This document shows, in pieces, positions 1 through 8,673 of a stretch of DNA of 64,000 bases; the first letter of the stretch is position 1, and each line of letters opens with the position of its first letter. The translations under genes were made by a program, and so were the position numbers. The notes beneath the pieces were generated by a model that was given only the letters and a program-made list of their open reading frames with translations, was not told where the DNA came from and searched no databases. The stretch comes from JASLEW01 sp963732005 (lineage in GTDB: Bacteria; Acidobacteriota; Thermoanaerobaculia; Multivoradales; UBA5704): the NCBI GenBank assembly GCA_963732005.1, contig CAVSXT010000004.1, forward strand, positions 496,001 to 560,000. Reading direction: 5' to 3'.

Positions 1-257
1 TAGTTGTGGGTGAACGAGTCGTCGGCGTTGATGATCAGCGCGTACTGCGCGGCGGCGGCCGGGGCGGCAGCGGCGACCGGCGCGGTGCCGGGAGCTGCAG
101 CGGCGACCGGAGCTGCAACGGCGACCGGCGCGGCGGCCAGCGGCAGCGCGGCGGCCAGCAGCGCCAGCAGCGCCCATGCGGCCCGCGGCGCCAACCTGCG
201 CCGCCGCGTCCCGGGTGTCGCGGCGTCGTGCTGCTGATGCATGGTCCGGTCGCTCAT
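1..257 (-). CDS. Start of a secreted protein of unknown function (3' end outside window)
   Basis: An open minus-strand frame runs from ATG at 255-257 off the window edge, giving at least 85 residues. A GAGGAG ribosome site lies just upstream. The N-terminus has a basic stretch (RRRR near residue 18), a long Ala/Leu hydrophobic segment, and then Ala-Pro-Val repeats, which reads as a signal peptide followed by a low-complexity linker. The first folded-looking residues are YALIINADDSFTHN just before the edge. I do not recognise the family. The export call is well supported; the function is not known. Confidence 0.6.
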   Translation of the reverse strand, partial: MSDRTMHQQHDAATPGTRRRRLAPRAAWALLALLAAALPLAAAPVAVAAPVAAAAPGTAPVAAAAPAAAAQYALIINADDSFTHN

Positions 258-391
258 GGCTGGCTCCTCGATCGATGGTCCCAGCGTAGCGGGCACACGG
301 CGGTACCGGTATCGGACGGCCTGCCGATCTGGGATGAGCGATGGCGGACATGGGCTGTAGGACAAAAACCGACAAGCGGTACAGCCGTGAG

Positions 392-409
392 CCCCCGTCG
401 CGACGGGGG
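392..409. terminator. 18-bp perfect palindrome after the small helical protein gene
   Basis: CCCCCGTCG is followed directly by CGACGGGGG. It lies about 40 bp beyond the stop of the minus-strand gene at 447-830 and before the next minus-strand gene. It would form a strong GC hairpin, but no T-run follows directly, so it is a terminator-like or mRNA-end structure rather than a textbook intrinsic terminator. Confidence 0.4.
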
Positions 410-446
410 GCCGGCGGCGGCACGGCGGCACGGGCGGCCGGGAAGG

Positions 447-830
447 TCATGGAGCGCACTCCTGCCCGAGGGCCGGCAGCGGGCGGCGGGCGGCGCCAGA
501 GCAGGTCTCGAGGCCGTAGATCCGCTCGAGCTCGGCGATGCGACGCAGGGCCGCCGCCGAGAAGGGGATGCGGCCGGCGAAGGCGTGCAGCACGATGCCC
601 TCCAGCAGGTCGCCCAGCGTCAGGTCATGCAGCTCGGCCAGCGCCTTGAGCACCTTGACCAGCCGCTTCTCCATGCGCACTCCGGTCTGCACTCGCTCGC
701 GGCCTGACCCGGGCGGGTCGGCGGCGAGCCGGCGGCGGATCTCGGTATTTTCCGGGGTTTCCGGGGTCTCCGGGGTCTCCGGGTTCTCGGGGTTCTTGGC
801 AGTGTCCTGCCCTTGCTGAGGCTCCGGCAT
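447..830 (-). CDS. Small conserved helical protein with an acidic repeat N-terminus
   Basis: This 127-residue protein starts at ATG 830 behind GAGGAGAACC; longer upstream frames lack such a site. Residues about 10-35 are an Asn/Pro/Glu/Thr repeat (PETPETPETPEN) coded by a 9-nt DNA repeat. The C-terminal half is an ordered, probably all-helical segment containing MEKRLVKVLKALAELHDLTL, then GDLLEGIVLHAF, reminiscent of ribbon-helix-helix or short helical-bundle proteins. No catalytic motif is visible. It lies 64 bp after the DedA gene on the same strand and may share its transcript. Function unknown. Confidence 0.6.
   Translation of the reverse strand: MPEPQQGQDTAKNPENPETPETPETPENTEIRRRLAADPPGSGRERVQTGVRMEKRLVKVLKALAELHDLTLGDLLEGIVLHAFAGRIPFSAAALRRIAELERIYGLETCSGAARRPLPALGQECAP
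745..800. repeat. Short in-frame tandem repeat (Pro-Glu-Thr coding)
   Basis: Imperfect 9-nt units of the form CCGGGGTYT are repeated about five times within the 447-830 gene. On the coding strand they give repeated Pro-Glu-Thr/Asn. The period is a multiple of three, so unit gain or loss would keep frame. Confidence 0.6.
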
Positions 831-894
831 GGTTCTCCTCTCCCGGCCCGCATCGCCGCGGGCCGTGCATGGCCGCCAGCGCACTCGGCCCTAC

Positions 895-2361
895 TCATCC
901 AGACGGAAAATGGGGTCGATCCGAGGACAGCTGACTCTCGCCCGAGTCCGCGCGGCCGCCGGCGCCACCGGGATCGGCTGCGTCGGCGACCGCGGTCTCA
1001 CGGGCGCCGCCGGGATCGGCACTGACGGTTGCCCCGGGCCTGCCGGGTTCGGAGTCGCCGGGCGCGATGGCCGGCGCCGGTGCGGCGGCAAGCTCGCGGC
1101 GCAGCTCCAGGGCCTCGATCGCGAAGGCGGCAAACAGCAGCAGCAGCGCGCTCACCGCGAGGCCGGCAAGGACGCCGCGCGGCAGATCGCCGTCGCGGAC
1201 GATGCGCGCCCAGCCGACCAGCAGGACGACCGCGGCGGCGAGCAGGGCGGCGGGCCACCGCCAGTGCGGTCGATCGCGGGTGAACACCAGGGTGGCGACG
1301 CCGTAGGCGGTGGCGGCCACCAGGGCGTTGCCGCTCAGCAGGCCGGAGACGATGCGCAGCGCTCCGTCCGGGGAGAGGAGCGCGCGGCCAAGGTCGGCGG
1401 AGAGTGCGAGGGCGACCAGGTAGGCCGCCGCTACCACCAGGCCCTGAGCCCGGCGCCGCCTGGCGAAGCACCAGGCCGCCAGCAGCAGCACCGCGCCGAG
1501 CACCATGGGCGCCGAACCGATGACCGCGAACACCGCCAGCAGGCCGTGGACCAGCGGCCCGCCCAGTTCTGCCAGCCGCTCGGCGAGATGCTCGTCGAAG
1601 CGGTTGGCGCGGCGAGCGACCACTCTGCCGGCGACCCGTGTCAGGGTCCCGAGCACGATCAGCTCGATGACCAGCAACCCCAGCTGGCCGCGGGTGAACC
1701 CGCCGCCGAGCGATTCGCGGACCCACAGCCGAACCCGGTCGCGGTGGCGCTCGGCGGCACGCAACAGCAGCAAGGCGATCGCCAGCACCAGCACCGAGAG
1801 GCCGGCCCGGCCGATCCAGTGCTCGATCCGGCCCCAGCTCTCGCCGAAGGCGTAGCCGACCAGGCCGACGCCGGTCGCCCAGAGCAGGCAGGCCGCCGCG
1901 TCCACCGCCGCGAAGCGCCGCCAGGGGATGCGGCTGATCCCCGCGAACAGCGGCGCAAAGGCGCGCACGCCGGACAGGAAGCGGGCGATCAGCACCGTCT
2001 TGGTGCCATGGCGGGCGAAGAATCGGTCGATCGATTCGAGGCGTCCGGCGGTCAGGCCGACCCAGCGCCCGTAGCGCTCCACCAGGTCGCGCCCGCCGCG
2101 GCGTCCGATCCAGTATCCGGTGTTGTCGCCGGCGACGGCGGCCAGAAAAGCCGCCGCCAGCACCCAACCGAGGGGAAGCGATCCCTGCCGGGCGAAAAAA
2201 CCGCCCGCCAGCAGCACCGTTTCGCCCGGCACCGGCACCCCGCAGCCTTCGAGGTAGATGCCGACGACGATCACGGCGAGGCCATAGCTCGCGAAGGCGG
2301 TGACCAGCCAATGGCTCATGACGCGCGGGAGGCGTGCAGGCGTCGTGTCCCGACGCGACAC
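895..2361 (-). CDS. DedA-family membrane protein with a degenerate PAP2-like C-terminal domain
   Basis: The 488-residue polytopic protein begins with a DedA/SNARE-associated domain (about 15-200) carrying the family signatures EGCGVPVPGE (38-47) and ARFLSGVRAFAPLFAG (126-141). Some DedA proteins are undecaprenyl-phosphate or lipid flippases. Residues about 225-420 resemble a PAP2 phosphatase fold, as in LssY-like fusions, but SGN (343-345) replaces the catalytic SGH, and the region around 386-400 lacks the His/Asp of SRxxxxxHxxxD. The second domain therefore looks catalytically dead. I chose GTG 2361 because AAAGGAGG lies about 11 nt upstream; an in-frame ATG at 2319 is the alternative. Confidence 0.75.
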   Translation of the reverse strand: MSRRDTTPARLPRVMSHWLVTAFASYGLAVIVVGIYLEGCGVPVPGETVLLAGGFFARQGSLPLGWVLAAAFLAAVAGDNTGYWIGRRGGRDLVERYGRWVGLTAGRLESIDRFFARHGTKTVLIARFLSGVRAFAPLFAGISRIPWRRFAAVDAAACLLWATGVGLVGYAFGESWGRIEHWIGRAGLSVLVLAIALLLLRAAERHRDRVRLWVRESLGGGFTRGQLGLLVIELIVLGTLTRVAGRVVARRANRFDEHLAERLAELGGPLVHGLLAVFAVIGSAPMVLGAVLLLAAWCFARRRRAQGLVVAAAYLVALALSADLGRALLSPDGALRIVSGLLSGNALVAATAYGVATLVFTRDRPHWRWPAALLAAAVVLLVGWARIVRDGDLPRGVLAGLAVSALLLLFAAFAIEALELRRELAAAPAPAIAPGDSEPGRPGATVSADPGGARETAVADAADPGGAGGRADSGESQLSSDRPHFPSG

Positions 2362-2399
2362 CCTACCGGGGTCCTCCTTTCAAGGATAGGGCGGAGGGG

Positions 2400-2428
2400 T
2401 TGCAAAATAGAGTTAGAAGGGATATTAT
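2400..2428 (+). promoter_or_regulatory. Predicted sigma70 promoter for the Lar-like gene
   Basis: TTGCAA (2400-2405) and TATTAT (2423-2428) are separated by 17 bp, in an AT-rich island unlike the surrounding GC-rich DNA. Transcription would start near 2435, leaving an untranslated leader of about 105 nt before the ATG at 2542. Confidence 0.55.
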
Positions 2429-2450
2429 ATGTCCTGTGACCGCCCAAAAC

Positions 2451-2473
2451 CTTCTCCCGATCGGCTGGAGAAG
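2451..2473 (+). other. Leader hairpin ahead of the Lar-like gene
   Basis: CTTCTCC and GGAGAAG flank a 9-nt loop within the predicted leader. The 3' arm contains a GGAG sequence but lies about 70 nt from the start codon, so direct masking of the ribosome site is unlikely. It could stabilise or attenuate the transcript. Confidence 0.35.
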
Positions 2474-2541
2474 CCGCAATGGCAGGACTGCACGTCTGCG
2501 CGGGCCCATACCGGAGGGTGCTGTTTTCCCATGGAGACGAC

Positions 2542-2763
2542 ATGATCAAGAGCCTGATGCAATGTGAGTGCGGCAACAAGCCCACGGCCAGAAGTCTTTC
2601 CTACCTGAGAGGCCGCTGGTTCTGGGTGGTCTGCAATGCTTGCCAAGCCCGCTCTGCCGACCGTACCACTCTCGACGATGCGGTGGCGGATTGGAACCTT
2701 CGGGTCAAGCGGGGTCAAGCCGAGGTCCGGCAGCCCCGCGTCAAGGTCCGGCGCCAGGCCTGA
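2542..2763 (+). CDS. Lar-like restriction-alleviation zinc-ribbon protein
   Basis: This 73-residue protein starts at ATG 2542 behind GGAGA. Near the N-terminus it has CEC, then an aromatic stretch, then VVCNACQARS and a late DAVADWN. The spacing C-x-C...C-x2-C plus the closing A-x-x-x-WN is the pattern of Lar-type small proteins (PF14354), known from Rac prophage for modulating type I restriction-modification. No restriction system is seen here, so the cellular role is open. A basic tail (about 55-73) could contact nucleic acid. Confidence 0.6.
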   Translation: MIKSLMQCECGNKPTARSLSYLRGRWFWVVCNACQARSADRTTLDDAVADWNLRVKRGQAEVRQPRVKVRRQA

Positions 2764-3122
2764 CCCACCGGCGGCGGGAGCCGCCAGCCATAGCCCATGC
2801 CAGTCACGCCGGCGAGCACCGGCGGGCGCGGCAGGGTGCGTACCGGCGCGGTATCGCGTCGCCTTCGGGCGCAGGCAGCGAATCGCCGTGGTCTCATGGG
2901 CAGGCCTCTGATGGCTGCGGGAACCACTTCCGCAGCCGCCGATCTTCGTCCCGGGTGCCGCGGAGGACCCGGGCGCGGCGCCTGCTTCCCACCTGTCACT
3001 CTCCATCCTACCGCCTGACGTCGAGCCTCGGCGTAGAGGCCTGGTTCCATCTCGAGGCGGGCGGCGAACGCCGTTCCTCTCCAACTCGTCCGCTTCCCTG
3101 AAAGCCAAAGCCATAGATGGTA
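2764..3122. other. Non-coding stretch between the Lar-like gene and padR-type gene
   Basis: About 360 bp with no convincing gene. Open frames here have poor composition, no ribosome sites and mutually overlapping positions. The PadR promoter/operator begins at its right edge. Confidence 0.5.
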
Positions 3123-3152
3123 TTGACTACTGTGTAGTTCACAGCATAGGCT
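3123..3152 (+). promoter_or_regulatory. Promoter with an embedded palindrome, likely PadR self-repression site
   Basis: TTGACT (3123-3128) and a weak -10, TAGGCT (3147-3152), are 18 bp apart. Inside the spacer is the inverted repeat CTGTG-TAGTT-CACAG (3130-3144). PadR regulators commonly bind a palindrome overlapping their own promoter, so this is the natural operator for the gene that starts 41 bp downstream. The site is read directly; the regulatory role is inferred. Confidence 0.5.
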
Positions 3153-3193
3153 ACTCCATGGCGGTTGGCAGATACGCCAAGGGAGGGAAGACG

Positions 3194-3607
3194 ATGGACA
3201 CCGAGAGTGCTGAGCTGCGCAAGTTCCGCAAGGAGCTGAACGCCGGGGCGGTATCCCTGGTGCTCCTGTCCCTGCTGGAGCGGGCCGCGGCGCCCATGTA
3301 CGGCTACCAGATTGGGCGCTGCCTCGAGGAGCAGGCCGCAGGCGCGCCCCTGGTCAAGCAGGGGACTCTGTATCCGCTGCTGCGCACGATGGAGGGGCAC
3401 GGGCTGCTGAGCAGCGAGGTCGAGCCCTCGATCACCAGCCCGCCGCGGCGCTACTACACCATCACCGGGCAGGGCCGCCAGGTCCTCCCGCTCTGGCGCA
3501 ACGCCTGGGAGCAGACGCGAGACTTCGTGGACGCCATCCTGGGGAACCCGCAGCCGCACGAGACCGCCGCCACCGATCCGGCCGGCGAAGGGAGCGAGCA
3601 TGCCTGA
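3194..3607 (+). CDS. PadR-family transcriptional regulator
   Basis: A 137-residue protein, start ATG 3194 behind AGGGAGGG. It has the PadR winged-helix plan: helices through LLERAAAPMYGYQI, the conserved KQGTLYPLLRTMEGHGLL core (about 55-72), a wing with RRYYTITGQGR, and a C-terminal dimerisation helix. PadR proteins usually repress membrane-stress or efflux genes in response to small molecules. The downstream sensor gene starts inside it (8-bp overlap), so the two are co-translated, the classic PadR/membrane-protein arrangement. Confidence 0.85.
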   Translation: MDTESAELRKFRKELNAGAVSLVLLSLLERAAAPMYGYQIGRCLEEQAAGAPLVKQGTLYPLLRTMEGHGLLSSEVEPSITSPPRRYYTITGQGRQVLPLWRNAWEQTRDFVDAILGNPQPHETAATDPAGEGSEHA

Positions 3608-4526
3608 GACGAGCGGAGAGGTCAGGACCATCCAGGAGTACCTGGAGCGGCTGCGCGACGAGCTGGCGGGAAGCGATCCGGCGCTGATCCAGGACGCTCT
3701 CTACGATGCCGAGGACTACCTGCGCAACGCGACCACCGCCGCCAGCCCGGGCGACCCCGCCTTGGCAGACGAGGCCGCCGCCCGGCAGGCGGCGTTGCAG
3801 CAGGCCATCCAGCGCTTCGGCACGCCGCGCGAGGTGGCCGAGGCCTACAACGAGACCGAAGCGCGGGTGGCCGTCGCGCTCGCCCAGCCCGCCGCGACAC
3901 CGGCGACGGATGCGGGAAAGCGGATCCTGGGCATCTTCCTCGACCCGCGCGCCTACGGTTCGTTGCTCTACATGTTCCTGTCGCTGGCGACCGGCATCCT
4001 CTATTTCACCTGGGCGGTGACCGGGCTGTCGCTGTCGATCGGCTTCAGCATCCTGATCATCGGCCTGCCGTTCTTCCTCTTCTTCCTCGCCAGCGTGCGG
4101 GTCTTCTCGCTGATGGAGGGCAGACTCGTCGAGTCCCTGCTCGGCGTGCGCATGCCGCGGCGGCCGCCGTTCGCGACCAGCGAAGGGTCGGTGTGGGCCC
4201 GGCTGCGCTCGTGGCTGACCGACGGCAGGACCTGGACGACCCTGCTCTACATGGTGCTCAAGCTGCCGCTGGGGGTCATCTCCTTCGTCGTCTTCACCGT
4301 CCTGCTGTCGATCGCGCTGGCACTGCTGGCGGCGCCGGTCATGCAGGTCTTCTTCGACCAGCCACTGATCACGCTCTACAACGACCACTACCTCTACGTG
4401 CCGATCTGGGGCTTTCCGCTTTTCTGGCTGGCGGGCGCGCTCGACCTGCTGCTGATCATGCACCTCGCCCGCGCGCTCGGCCGGGCTCAGGGCGCGATCG
4501 CCAAGGCGATGCTGGTTGCCGCCTGA
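3600..4526 (+). CDS. Membrane sensor-like protein with an N-terminal HAAS/DUF1700-type helical domain
   Basis: 308 residues. The N-terminal part (about 8-95) is soluble and helical with EYLERLRDELAG and the YDAEDYLRNA/FGTPREVAEAY pattern seen in HAAS-type domains next to PadR regulators. It is followed by two pairs of hydrophobic segments (about 118-165 and 215-300), matching the 'putative sensor' membrane fold. The ATG overlaps the PadR stop. Such pairs are thought to regulate envelope or antibiotic-peptide responses. No enzymatic motif is visible. Confidence 0.7.
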   Translation: MPETSGEVRTIQEYLERLRDELAGSDPALIQDALYDAEDYLRNATTAASPGDPALADEAAARQAALQQAIQRFGTPREVAEAYNETEARVAVALAQPAATPATDAGKRILGIFLDPRAYGSLLYMFLSLATGILYFTWAVTGLSLSIGFSILIIGLPFFLFFLASVRVFSLMEGRLVESLLGVRMPRRPPFATSEGSVWARLRSWLTDGRTWTTLLYMVLKLPLGVISFVVFTVLLSIALALLAAPVMQVFFDQPLITLYNDHYLYVPIWGFPLFWLAGALDLLLIMHLARALGRAQGAIAKAMLVAA

Positions 4527-4645
4527 AGCGCTGCCGCTTGGGGAAAATCGGCGCCCGGCCTGTGGCATGATGCGCGGATGGTCGAATCGTTGGCCGGTAC
4601 CGCGCGGCGAACGATGCGCTGCCGGCCCGCGGCTTGGGTGCGCCG

Positions 4646-5032
4646 ATGACCGAGCGCGCGGTCGAGGACCTGCGCTTGGTCCGCTTCACCGGGATCTGCC
4701 TGGCGCTGCCCGAGGCCGCCCGCCGCCTGCACGGCGATCACGCGGCCTTCCTGGTCCGTGACAAGACCTTTGCCTACTTCCTCGACAACCACCACGGCGA
4801 CGGGATCGTCGGCGTGACCTGCAAGGTGGCCGCCGGCGAGAATGCGGACCTGGTGGCGAGCGACCCCGCCAGGTTCTACCTACCCGCCTACGTGGGACCG
4901 CGAGGTTGGATAGGGCTGCGCCTCGACGCCGGCGAGGTCGATTGGGCCGAGGTGGCCGAGCTGGTGGGCGACAGCTACCGGCTGGTCGCTCCCAAGCGGC
5001 TGGCCGCGCTGGCCAGACCAATGCGCTCCTGA
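4646..5032 (+). CDS. MmcQ/YjbR-family protein
   Basis: 128 residues with the YjbR fold: an N-terminal CLALPEA, then KTFAYFLDNHHGDGIVGVTCKV, a mid-chain LPAYVGPRGWIGLRLD and the final helix with LVGDSYRLVAPKRL. The family has a MotA/YjbR double-wing fold and is loosely called DNA-binding; a biochemical role is not established. ATG 4646 fits the domain start, though an in-frame ATG at 4634 is possible. It ends 3 bp before the SecY-like gene and is probably cotranscribed with it. Confidence 0.75.
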   Translation: MTERAVEDLRLVRFTGICLALPEAARRLHGDHAAFLVRDKTFAYFLDNHHGDGIVGVTCKVAAGENADLVASDPARFYLPAYVGPRGWIGLRLDAGEVDWAEVAELVGDSYRLVAPKRLAALARPMRS

Positions 5033-5035
5033 GCC

Positions 5036-6391
5036 ATGGACGCGACGCGCGCACCGGCTGCCCGGCGCCGCCCGCCGCTGCCCGCGGCCCTGGCGATCAC
5101 CATCTCGCTGCTGGCGCTCGCCTGGGCGGCCCAATGGGTGCCGCTGCCGGGCGTCGCCGGCGAGCCGATGGCGTTGCCGATGCTGCGGCACTTTCGGCTG
5201 AGCGTCGCCGCCCTCGGCACCGTGCCGCTGGTCGCCGGTTTCCTGCTGATCGAGCTGCTGTCGTTCATCCCGCCAGGCCGCCGGCTCCGCGAGGCAGGCG
5301 GCGGCGGCAGGGCGCGGTTGAATCGGTTGGCCCTTGGCCTGAGCCTGGCCTTTGCGGCCATCCAGTCGGCAGGGATGGCGCTGGCGCTCGAGAGGGTATC
5401 GAACCCCGCGGGCCTGCCCCTGGTCGAGCATCCGGGAGCCGCCTTCAGGATCCTCATGGTCGCCACCCTCACCGCCGCGACCGCGGCGACCTTCGCCCTG
5501 GCGACGGCGATCGGCGAGTGGGGGATCGGCAACGGCTTCTGCTGGCTCGTCGCCGGCGGCATCCTGCAAGCCGCGGCGCTCTCCCGGTGGCCCGGCCCGG
5601 GCCACCCGCTCCGCGGCGAGCCGGCGGAGCTGCTGGTCGGGGCGCTGTGGATCCTGCCGCTGGTGGCGCTTGCGGCCTGGGTCGAGCTGCGGCGCGTCGC
5701 GGTCCCGGTCTCGACGCCGGCGGATGAGCCGTTGACGCTGCGGCTGCCAACCTATCCTCAGGGCGTGGCGCCGGCCGCCTGGGCGGCGGCGGTCCTGGGC
5801 GCGGTGATCCCGCTGTGGGCGCTGCTGCCGAGCGGACCGTCGCCGCTGTCGACGCTCACGCCGTTCGAAGCGGTGGCGGGCAGGGTGCTGCTCGTACCCG
5901 CGCTGTCGTTGCTCTGCTTCGCTCTGTTCGGCAACCACCGGCGCCTGGCATCGCATCTGCGGTCCATCGCGGTCCCGGCGCCGGCTGCCGAGAAGATGCT
6001 CGACGGGCAGCTGGTCCGCACCACCGGCTGGTTGACTCTGGGGTCGGTCGCGCTCTACCTGCTCGAGCGCTTCCTCCCCGCTTCTCCGGGGCTCGACCTG
6101 GTCTCGGTCGTCATCCTCACGGCGATCGCGCTGGACCTGCGCGCCGAGCTCGAGTTCCGCCGCCGGGTCCCCGATGCCGCACGCCTGGCGCAGCTCGACA
6201 ACGTCCATCTCGCCTCGTGTCTGCAGGCGCTCTGTGGCGCGCGCGGCATCCCCATGCTCGCTCGGGCGCAGCACTTCCGCGCGCTGTTCTACTTCTTATG
6301 GCCGCTGGTCAAGATCGATCTCCTGGTACCCGCGGAGCGCTGGGAGGAGGCCGCGGAGCTGCTCGCGGCACAGGAGATCCAGACCGTCTGA
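5036..6391 (+). CDS. Divergent SecY homologue with a C-terminal soluble domain
   Basis: 451 residues, with many membrane spans through about residue 375. Two SecY signatures survive: the N-terminal block FRLSVAALGTVPL...LNRLALGL...AIQSAG, aligning to the SecY ALGIMPYI...RYLTV...QSIG region, and IGEWGIGNGFCWLVAGGI, matching ITERGIGNGIS. The last ~75 residues (LDNVHLASCLQALCGARGIP to the end) form a separate ferredoxin-like segment resembling DUF2007. No secE or ribosomal genes are nearby, so this is not the housekeeping SecY. It could be a specialised translocon or a SecY-derived protein of other function. Confidence 0.6.
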   Translation: MDATRAPAARRRPPLPAALAITISLLALAWAAQWVPLPGVAGEPMALPMLRHFRLSVAALGTVPLVAGFLLIELLSFIPPGRRLREAGGGGRARLNRLALGLSLAFAAIQSAGMALALERVSNPAGLPLVEHPGAAFRILMVATLTAATAATFALATAIGEWGIGNGFCWLVAGGILQAAALSRWPGPGHPLRGEPAELLVGALWILPLVALAAWVELRRVAVPVSTPADEPLTLRLPTYPQGVAPAAWAAAVLGAVIPLWALLPSGPSPLSTLTPFEAVAGRVLLVPALSLLCFALFGNHRRLASHLRSIAVPAPAAEKMLDGQLVRTTGWLTLGSVALYLLERFLPASPGLDLVSVVILTAIALDLRAELEFRRRVPDAARLAQLDNVHLASCLQALCGARGIPMLARAQHFRALFYFLWPLVKIDLLVPAERWEEAAELLAAQEIQTV

Positions 6392-6569
6392 GCGCTTGCC
6401 AAGCAAGCTGTCCTGCTCCAATGGCGCGCGCCAGCGAAGGCCGCCCTGCCGCCGGCCTCCTTCCGGACCGGCCGGACGGTGCGCTTCCGGTGCCGGTGCT
6501 TCGAGCGTAAGATCTTCGGCGGACCGCCAAGCCGCACACCGCCCAACCGCCGCCAGAGGAGACCTGCCC

Positions 6570-7853
<1,284 letters not shown>

Positions 7854-7946
7854 GCCGCGGCGCGGGTGCGGCCCCGGGCGGCGGCCGGCCAGGGCGGCTT
7901 ATTCGCCGGCGGGGCGGGCCGCGCCGGCGCCGGCAAGGAGGCAGGC

Positions 7947-8666
7947 ATGGGTGCACAGGGCAGCTGGACCGTGGGCTTTCCGCTTTACAAGGGCGCGACG
8001 CTGCTCGACTTCGCCGGCGCCACGCAGATCTTTTCGTCCTGGGTCGCGCCCGGCTTCGAGTCGGTCTGGCTCGCGCCCAGCCTCGACCCCGTGCGCACCA
8101 CCGAGGGGGTGGAGGTGCTGCCGGGCCGGCGCTTCGACGATCCGCGGCCGATCGACGTGCTGTTCGTGCCCGGCGGCGGCGAGGACGTCGCCAAGGTGAT
8201 GCAGGACCCGGTTTACGTCGATTTCGTGCGCCGGGTGGGGTCGGCGGCGCGCTTCGCCGGTTCGGTCTGCACCGGCGCCTTCATCCTCGCCGCCGCCGGC
8301 CTGCTGGACGGCTGCGAGGCCACGACCTATTGGAGCCAGCGCGAGAACCTGGCGCTCTTTCCGCGCGTCAGGGTGGTGCCGGGCTACCCGCGCTGGGTGC
8401 TGTCGGGAAACCGCTTCACCGGCGGCGGCGTCTCCTCGTCGATCGACCTCGCCCTCGAGCTGGTGAACCGCCTCGCCGGCCTCACCGAATGCGAGACCGC
8501 CCAGCTCTCGGCGCAGTACGCGCCCAAGCCGCCGTTCGACGCCGGCGATCCGGCACAGGCCCCGCCGGAGATCACCGCCGCGGTGCGTGCCGACCAGCAC
8601 GAGTTCATCGCCGTCATCAGGGCGGCGACCCTGGCGGTGACCGGCGCGGCGAGCGGCCGCTCGTAG
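7947..8666 (+). CDS. DJ-1/PfpI-family protein, isonitrile hydratase-like
   Basis: 239 residues, start ATG 7947 preceded by AAGGAGG. The nucleophile elbow is GSVCTGAFILAAAGLLDG, with a cysteine as expected for class I amidotransferase-like PfpI proteins. FVPGGGE lies upstream and GGVSSSIDLALELV downstream. This layout matches GlxA/InhA-type members (isonitrile hydratase, ThiJ-like) without the AraC DNA-binding domain. The substrate is unknown. It ends 7 bp from the convergent Rieske gene. Confidence 0.75.
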   Translation: MGAQGSWTVGFPLYKGATLLDFAGATQIFSSWVAPGFESVWLAPSLDPVRTTEGVEVLPGRRFDDPRPIDVLFVPGGGEDVAKVMQDPVYVDFVRRVGSAARFAGSVCTGAFILAAAGLLDGCEATTYWSQRENLALFPRVRVVPGYPRWVLSGNRFTGGGVSSSIDLALELVNRLAGLTECETAQLSAQYAPKPPFDAGDPAQAPPEITAAVRADQHEFIAVIRAATLAVTGAASGRS

Positions 8667-8673
8667 GTCCGGA

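Noticed and set aside
4..237. Alanine-rich plus-strand frame at the window edge
   Set aside because: It is antisense to the signal peptide and linker of the minus-strand secreted protein, whose start codon and ribosome site are clear.
829..2439. 536-residue plus-strand frame opposite the DedA gene
   Set aside because: Gln/Gly/Arg-rich composition with no motif; it is the shadow of a well-supported membrane protein on the other strand.
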